In this document: positions 59,945-64,000 of the stretch, one piece after another | How positions within the stretch are numbered: position 1 is the first letter of the stretch | Layout: every line of letters begins with the position of its first letter | NCBI GenBank assembly: GCA_902595825.1 | Contig: CACJRP010000005.1 | Location: 1-64,000, forward strand | Length of the DNA stretch: 64,000 nt | Direction of reading: 5' to 3' | Source of the DNA: an uncultured Bacteroidota bacterium | GTDB taxonomy: Bacteria; Bacteroidota; Bacteroidia; Flavobacteriales; Flavobacteriaceae | Made by a program: the position numbers and the translations under genes | The notes under the pieces: generated by a model | The model's database searches: none | What the model saw: only the letters and a program-made list of their open reading frames with translations | Told to the model about the DNA's origin: nothing

Positions 59945-60729
59945 TGGATTATCTTTTTTCAATGCTACTTGGAATAATTCAAGGTTTAACCGAGTTTCTA
60001 CCTATATCTTCTAGCGGACATTTACAAATTATAAATCACTTTTTTAATTTTTTAAATGAAAGTGAAGATAATTTTATGTTAACAATAATTCTTCATTTTG
60101 CAACTTGTCTAAGTACAATTATAATTTTTAAAAAAAAAATAAAACAAATCTTATTTAACGCAATAGTTTTTAAAAAAAATAGTTCTCACACTTTTTTGTA
60201 TTTTATTTTCATTTCAATGATACCTGCGATAATTGTTGGTTTTTTTTTAGACCATATAATTAAACTATTATTCTCTGGAAATATTTTTTTAATTGGTTTA
60301 ATGCTAGTTCTTAATTCAATTATACTTTTTATTGCAGATAATTTTAAAGGAGGTGAAAAAAACCTTAACACTCCCCGAGCGTTTTTGATTGGAGTTTCTC
60401 AAGCAATTGGAATTATTCCCGGGATTTCAAGAAGTGGTATAACTATTTCCACTTCAATTCTCCTTGGTATAAGAAGAACTGAAGCTTCAACTTTTTCATT
60501 TTTAATGGTAATACCATTGATTATTGGAAGCGTTATTAAAAGTATTATTGATCAAGAAAATTTTAACTTTAATATAGATTTTTCAATTTTATTTGTAGGT
60601 TTTTTTGGAGCGTTTTTTACTGGAATAATTGCCTGTAAATGGATGCTTCATATAGTTGAAAATTTTAAATTAAAATATTTTTCGTTTTATTGCATTATGA
60701 TTGGAGTTATAGCTTTAAGCTTTGGATAA
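59944..60729 (+). CDS. uppP: Undecaprenyl-diphosphatase UppP
   Basis: 261-residue multi-pass phosphatase recycling undecaprenyl diphosphate for peptidoglycan and surface glycan export. Diagnostic motifs: GLTEFLPISSSGHLQI near the N-terminus and the second active-site GIIPGISRSGITIS. Seven to eight membrane helices. It overlaps DUF3098 by one base and truB by eight. Homologues also confer bacitracin tolerance. Confidence 0.95.
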   Translation: MDYLFSMLLGIIQGLTEFLPISSSGHLQIINHFFNFLNESEDNFMLTIILHFATCLSTIIIFKKKIKQILFNAIVFKKNSSHTFLYFIFISMIPAIIVGFFLDHIIKLLFSGNIFLIGLMLVLNSIILFIADNFKGGEKNLNTPRAFLIGVSQAIGIIPGISRSGITISTSILLGIRRTEASTFSFLMVIPLIIGSVIKSIIDQENFNFNIDFSILFVGFFGAFFTGIIACKWMLHIVENFKLKYFSFYCIMIGVIALSFG

Positions 60730-61432
60730 AAATTACTACTCAAAGGATAAATTTGTTAATGGTTGTTTGCTTTTAATTGACAAACCACTTAACTGGACAT
60801 CTTTCCAGATAGTAAATAAAATAAAGTGGTTAATTAAAAAAAAATTTGATTTACAAAAAATCAAAGTTGGACATGCTGGAACACTTGATCCACTTGCTAG
60901 AGGACTAATGATAATAGCTTCTGGGAAAAAAACAAAACAAATTATAAATTATCAGAATCTTGATAAAAAATATGTTGGAACTTTTATGTTAGGTTCTACC
61001 ACAAAATCTTATGATTTAGAAACACCAATTAATAAAATTTACAATGTAGACCATATCTCTTCAAAAGAATTAAATGAAGTTAAAAAAAAATTTTCAGGTA
61101 TAATTAAACAGACTCCTCCCGTTTTTTCGGCAATTAAAAAAGATGGTAAAAGGTTGTATGAGTATGCAAGAAAAAACGAAAAAGTTTTAATACCTGAAAG
61201 AGAAATAGAAATCAGAAAATTGGAATTCGATTCAGAAAATTTCCCCGAAATAAAATTTAACGTTGAGTGTAGTAAGGGTACATACATAAGATCTCTTATA
61301 CACGATATTGGGAAATCTCTTAACTCTGGTGCTCATTTAAAATCACTATGTAGAGAAAAAATAGGTGATTATTCACTAAAAGATGCGATGAGTATTCATA
61401 ATTTTGAAAAAATTTTAAAAAGAAAACATTAA
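60722..61432 (+). CDS. truB: tRNA pseudouridine(55) synthase
   Basis: 236-residue pseudouridine synthase acting on U55 of the T-loop. The catalytic Asp is in GHAGTLDPLARGLM (residues about 52-65). Further motifs are LLIDKPLNWTS, KQTPPVFSAIKKDGKRLYEYAR and GTYIRSLIHDIG. The start is TTG at 60722, overlapping uppP by eight bases; no ATG is near the N-terminus. The C-terminal PUA domain of longer TruB is absent, as usual in Bacteroidota. Confidence 0.93.
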   Translation: MDKNYYSKDKFVNGCLLLIDKPLNWTSFQIVNKIKWLIKKKFDLQKIKVGHAGTLDPLARGLMIIASGKKTKQIINYQNLDKKYVGTFMLGSTTKSYDLETPINKIYNVDHISSKELNEVKKKFSGIIKQTPPVFSAIKKDGKRLYEYARKNEKVLIPEREIEIRKLEFDSENFPEIKFNVECSKGTYIRSLIHDIGKSLNSGAHLKSLCREKIGDYSLKDAMSIHNFEKILKRKH

Positions 61433-61455
61433 AAAACACCTTGCTATATTTTTCA

Positions 61456-61463
61456 TATTTTTG
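61456..61463 (+). promoter_or_regulatory. Candidate -7 element for pyrH
   Basis: TATTTTTG fits TAnnTTTG, 13 bases before the pyrH ATG at 61477. The nearest TTG lies only 12 bases upstream, so -33 support is lacking. Confidence 0.3.
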
Positions 61464-61476
61464 ATTAAGATTAAAC

Positions 61477-62184
61477 ATGATGTATAATCGCATTTTACTA
61501 AAGTTAAGTGGAGAAGCTCTAATGGGCACAAAAGGTTATGGTATTGATTCAAATAGGATTAATAACTATGCCTTAGAAATTAAAAATCTGCATAAAAATA
61601 AAATTCAAATTGCAATAGTTATTGGGGGGGGAAATATTTTTAGAGGTGTATCTGGGTCCAGTGAGGGAGTTGACAGAGTCCAAGCTGACTATATGGGAAT
61701 GCTTGCTACAATTATAAATGGTCTAGCTCTGCAAAGTGCACTTGAAAACATAAAAGTTCCTACAAGACTTCAAACAGCTATAAATATTGAAGCTATTGCA
61801 GAGCCTTACATTAAAAGAAGAGCGGTAAGGCATTTAGAAAAAAATAGAGTGGTAATTTTTAGTGCAGGTACTGGTAATCCTTTTTTTACAACTGATTCGG
61901 CTGCAGTTTTAAGAGCTATTGAAATTAATGCAGATGTGATTTTAAAAGGAACTAGAGTTGATGGAATTTATACCGAAGATCCTGAACTAAATGATAAAGC
62001 AATTAAATTAGACAGTCTATCCTTTGAAGATGCTCTAAGGTTGAATCTAAAAATTATGGACACTACAGCATTTACTCTAAGTAAAGAAAATAATTTGCCC
62101 ATTATTGTTTTTGACATGAATATCAAAGACAACCTAAAAAAAGTTGTTCAAGGAAAGAAAATTGGAACTAAAGTGTTTTTATAA
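61477..62184 (+). CDS. pyrH: UMP kinase
   Basis: 235-residue bacterial uridylate kinase converting UMP to UDP, an aspartokinase-fold enzyme. Motifs: [44 protein letters not shown] and [15 protein letters not shown]. Directly precedes frr (one base between stop and ATG), the conserved pyrH-frr pair. The start may be either of two adjacent ATGs at 61477 and 61480. Confidence 0.96.
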   Translation: MMYNRILLKLSGEALMGTKGYGIDSNRINNYALEIKNLHKNKIQIAIVIGGGNIFRGVSGSSEGVDRVQADYMGMLATIINGLALQSALENIKVPTRLQTAINIEAIAEPYIKRRAVRHLEKNRVVIFSAGTGNPFFTTDSAAVLRAIEINADVILKGTRVDGIYTEDPELNDKAIKLDSLSFEDALRLNLKIMDTTAFTLSKENNLPIIVFDMNIKDNLKKVVQGKKIGTKVFL

Positions 62185-62185
62185 A

Positions 62186-62740
62186 ATGAATGAAAAATTA
62201 GAAATTATATTAAAATCTGCTGAGGATAAAATGCAATCCTCTTTATTACACCTAGAAAATGAGCTTTTAAATATTAGAGCCGGAAAAGCTAATCCTAATA
62301 TGTTAAAAAGTGTTATGGTTGACTATTATGGAAATCCAACTGCGATAGGCCAGTTGGCAAATATTAATACCCCAGATTCAAAATCTTTAATTGTACAACC
62401 CTGGGATAAAAGTATTTTACAGGAAATAGAAAAAGGAATAATTAATGCAAACCTCGGTTTTAATCCAATGAACAATGGAGACACAATTATTGTTAGTATC
62501 CCACCTCTAACGGAAGAAAGAAGAAAAGAATTAGTCAAGATTGTAAGAAACGAATCTGAAAATTCAAAAATAAGCATCAGAAATATTAGAAAAGATTCTA
62601 ACCATGAAATTAAAAAAACTGATGTCTCTGACGATGAGAAAAAAAATTACGAGATAGATATTCAAGAATTAACTGATAATTTTATATCGAAAATCGATTC
62701 CGTTTTAAAAGTGAAGGAAAAAGAAATAATGACAGTATGA
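62186..62740 (+). CDS. frr: Ribosome recycling factor
   Basis: 184-residue factor that splits post-termination ribosomes with EF-G. The three-helix-bundle signature LLNIRAGKANPNMLKSV and the middle beta-domain VDYYGNPTAIGQLANI, then IVSIPPLTEERRKELVKI, are standard. The frame opens earlier within pyrH, but ATG 62186 lies one base after the pyrH stop and gives the family length. Confidence 0.96.
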   Translation: MNEKLEIILKSAEDKMQSSLLHLENELLNIRAGKANPNMLKSVMVDYYGNPTAIGQLANINTPDSKSLIVQPWDKSILQEIEKGIINANLGFNPMNNGDTIIVSIPPLTEERRKELVKIVRNESENSKISIRNIRKDSNHEIKKTDVSDDEKKNYEIDIQELTDNFISKIDSVLKVKEKEIMTV

Positions 62741-62756
62741 AACTATCCCATTGTTA

Positions 62757-64000
62757 ATGAAAAACACAAGTAATCAGTGGGGGTTTTGGAGGACTATTTC
62801 ACAGCTAATTTTAAATAATAGATTTTTAATATTATCGGCTTTAGTTTTATTGACTGTCCTATGGATCGATCAGTGGAAACATATCAGGTTTACCTTTACT
62901 GAAGCAAATTTACTTCCAGATAAACATGAAGAAAACATACGATATAAAGATTTTCTTAAAGTTTTTGGTGAAGAAGGCAATCTATTAGTTATAGCAATAA
63001 AGGATGATGACTTTTTTTCTCAGAAAAAATTAAAAATGTGGAAAGAATTAAGAATAGAGATCACAAAATTTTCTGAAATCGATTATGTTTTGTCCTTTGA
63101 TAATTTAAAAGAAATAGTTAAAAATCAAAAATTAAAGAGATTTGAACTCAAATCAGTTTTAAAACAACAAGTGCAAGACACATTCAACACTTTGTCCTTA
63201 AAACAAAAATTATTTTTGGAGTTGCCTTTTTATGAAAATTTAATTTTAAATAAGAAAACAGGCTCAATAAGGATGGGTATATATATGGATAAAAATATTG
63301 TAAACACATCCAAAAGAAAAGATTTTATTTTAAATAAATTTATTCCTCTTGTAAAAAATTTTGAAGAGAAAAATAATGTAAAAATATATAAATCTGGTAT
63401 GCCATATATTAGAACATTAAACGCTCAAAATATACTTGATGAGATAGGACTTTTTGTTTTAACAGCATTATTTGTAACCTCTTTTATATTTTTTATGTTT
63501 TTTAAATCAATTAGAGCAACATTGATTTCTGTTTTAGTTGTTTTAATAGGTGTTTCTTGGGCTCTCGGAACATTAGGGTTTTTAGGATTTGAAATTACTG
63601 TTTTGACTGCTTTAATTCCTCCTTTAATTATTGTTATTGGAATACCAAACTGCATTTTTTTGATTAATAAATATCAGCAAGAAGTTAATGAGCATGGTGA
63701 CCAGTCAAGATCCCTTGAACAAGTTATTATAAGGATAGGAAATGCATCTTTAATGACGAATTTGACAACTGCTTGTGGTTTCTCGACGTTTATTTTGACA
63801 GAGAGCAAACTTCTAAAAGAATTTGGAATAATTGCTTCTATAAACATAATTGGGATTTATTTAATATCAATTACTACAATACCTATCCTGTACAGCTTTA
63901 TGAAAGTTCCCAATAAAAAACACCTACGGCATTTGAAAAATAAGACTATTCAAAAATTTATAAAAATATTAGAGCATATAGTAAAACATAAAAAAATTAA
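62757..64000 (+). CDS. MMPL/RND-family transporter (3' truncated)
   Basis: Open frame from ATG 62757 to the window end with 414 residues visible. An N-terminal helix (ILSALVLLTVLW) is followed by a periplasmic domain with FTEANLLPDKHEEN and then several helices: LFVLTALFVTSFIFFMFF, LISVLVVLIGVSWALG, LTALIPPLIIVIGIPNCIFL. The RND-type motif NLTTACGFSTFILTESKLL follows. Matches the MMPL/Patched-like exporters found after frr in flavobacteria. Probably an inner-membrane lipid or hydrophobic-compound exporter. The second half is outside the window. Confidence 0.9.
   Translation, partial: MKNTSNQWGFWRTISQLILNNRFLILSALVLLTVLWIDQWKHIRFTFTEANLLPDKHEENIRYKDFLKVFGEEGNLLVIAIKDDDFFSQKKLKMWKELRIEITKFSEIDYVLSFDNLKEIVKNQKLKRFELKSVLKQQVQDTFNTLSLKQKLFLELPFYENLILNKKTGSIRMGIYMDKNIVNTSKRKDFILNKFIPLVKNFEEKNNVKIYKSGMPYIRTLNAQNILDEIGLFVLTALFVTSFIFFMFFKSIRATLISVLVVLIGVSWALGTLGFLGFEITVLTALIPPLIIVIGIPNCIFLINKYQQEVNEHGDQSRSLEQVIIRIGNASLMTNLTTACGFSTFILTESKLLKEFGIIASINIIGIYLISITTIPILYSFMKVPNKKHLRHLKNKTIQKFIKILEHIVKHKKI

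Noticed and set aside
1-64000. CRISPR array, prophage, insertion sequence or rRNA operon
   Set aside because: No regularly spaced repeats, transposase or integrase motifs, structural phage proteins or rRNA-like sequence were seen on either strand.

Overview
This 64 kb window reads as one contiguous piece of a strongly AT-rich, gene-dense chromosome from a member of the Flavobacteriia (Bacteroidota), most likely a marine one. The grounds are gliding/type IX secretion genes (gldJ, porV), Bacteroidota-only families (DUF4271, DUF4296, DUF3098, DUF6702), the Bacteroidota neighbourhoods gldJ-murF, ftsX-DUF3098-uppP-truB and pyrH-frr-MMPL, a mevalonate pathway, an AcnB-type aconitase, and promoter-like sequences of the Bacteroidota type (TTG, about 19-22 bases, TAnnTTTG). 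I see no insertion sequence, prophage, CRISPR array or rRNA. No gene-free stretch exceeds 300 bases. Several convergent gene pairs overlap at their 3' ends, which suggests a compact genome.

Region by region. 1-7.05 kb: the end of a Mla-type lipid ABC transporter (mlaE truncated by the window edge, then mlaF), then a minus-strand block of porV, pdhA, pdhC, a SprT-like metalloprotein and a mannose-1-phosphate guanylyltransferase. 7.2-10.4 kb: gldJ and murF, then an unannotated 43-residue membrane peptide. 10.4-15.9 kb (minus): a diacylglycerol kinase-like enzyme with an LTA-synthase-like sulfatase, then a MoxR/Mg-chelatase-type AAA ATPase with its VWA partner. 16-27.5 kb: acnB, an orphan carbohydrate-type protein, a glycosyltransferase with an LpxH-like phosphoesterase, an orphan 77-residue ORF beside tRNA-Val, ald, a GlcD-like flavoprotein, a PKD/thrombospondin-type-3 lipoprotein, an O-methyltransferase and tatA. 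27.5-32.4 kb (minus): M1 peptidase, DUF6702, two carboxypeptidase-regulatory-like paralogues, tRNA-Gly and a GNAT enzyme.

32.4-40.6 kb (plus) is the most interesting part. After a DD-carboxypeptidase comes a tightly packed run of nine genes: an AhpD-like protein, the arsenosugar radical SAM enzyme ArsS, a TIGR04282-type transferase, a purine nucleoside phosphorylase, DUF547, a MerT-like small membrane protein, two GT2 glycosyltransferases and a multi-pass membrane protein. Most junctions overlap by a few bases. It looks like an arsenosugar (possibly arsenosugar-glycolipid) operon, but it carries no arsM methyltransferase.

40.6-48.2 kb (minus): a pseudouridine-synthase-like protein lacking its catalytic Asp, mevalonate kinase-like and diphosphomevalonate decarboxylase genes, a glycerophosphodiesterase, Nfu and Mrp Fe-S proteins, an alkyltransferase-like protein, trmB and a PhoR/PhoB-type two-component system. 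48.3-64 kb: a LuxE-like protein, tyrS, an epimerase, DUF4296-pyrC-DPM synthase, DUF4271-hemD, an Lrp regulator, leuS, ftsX-DUF3098-uppP-truB, and pyrH-frr followed by an MMPL transporter that runs off the window end.

Starts were revised where downstream ATGs or promoter placement argued for it. Several genes, including leuS, truB, porV and the LpxH-like gene, appear to use TTG. All family assignments rest on motif recognition by eye; no database search was run.
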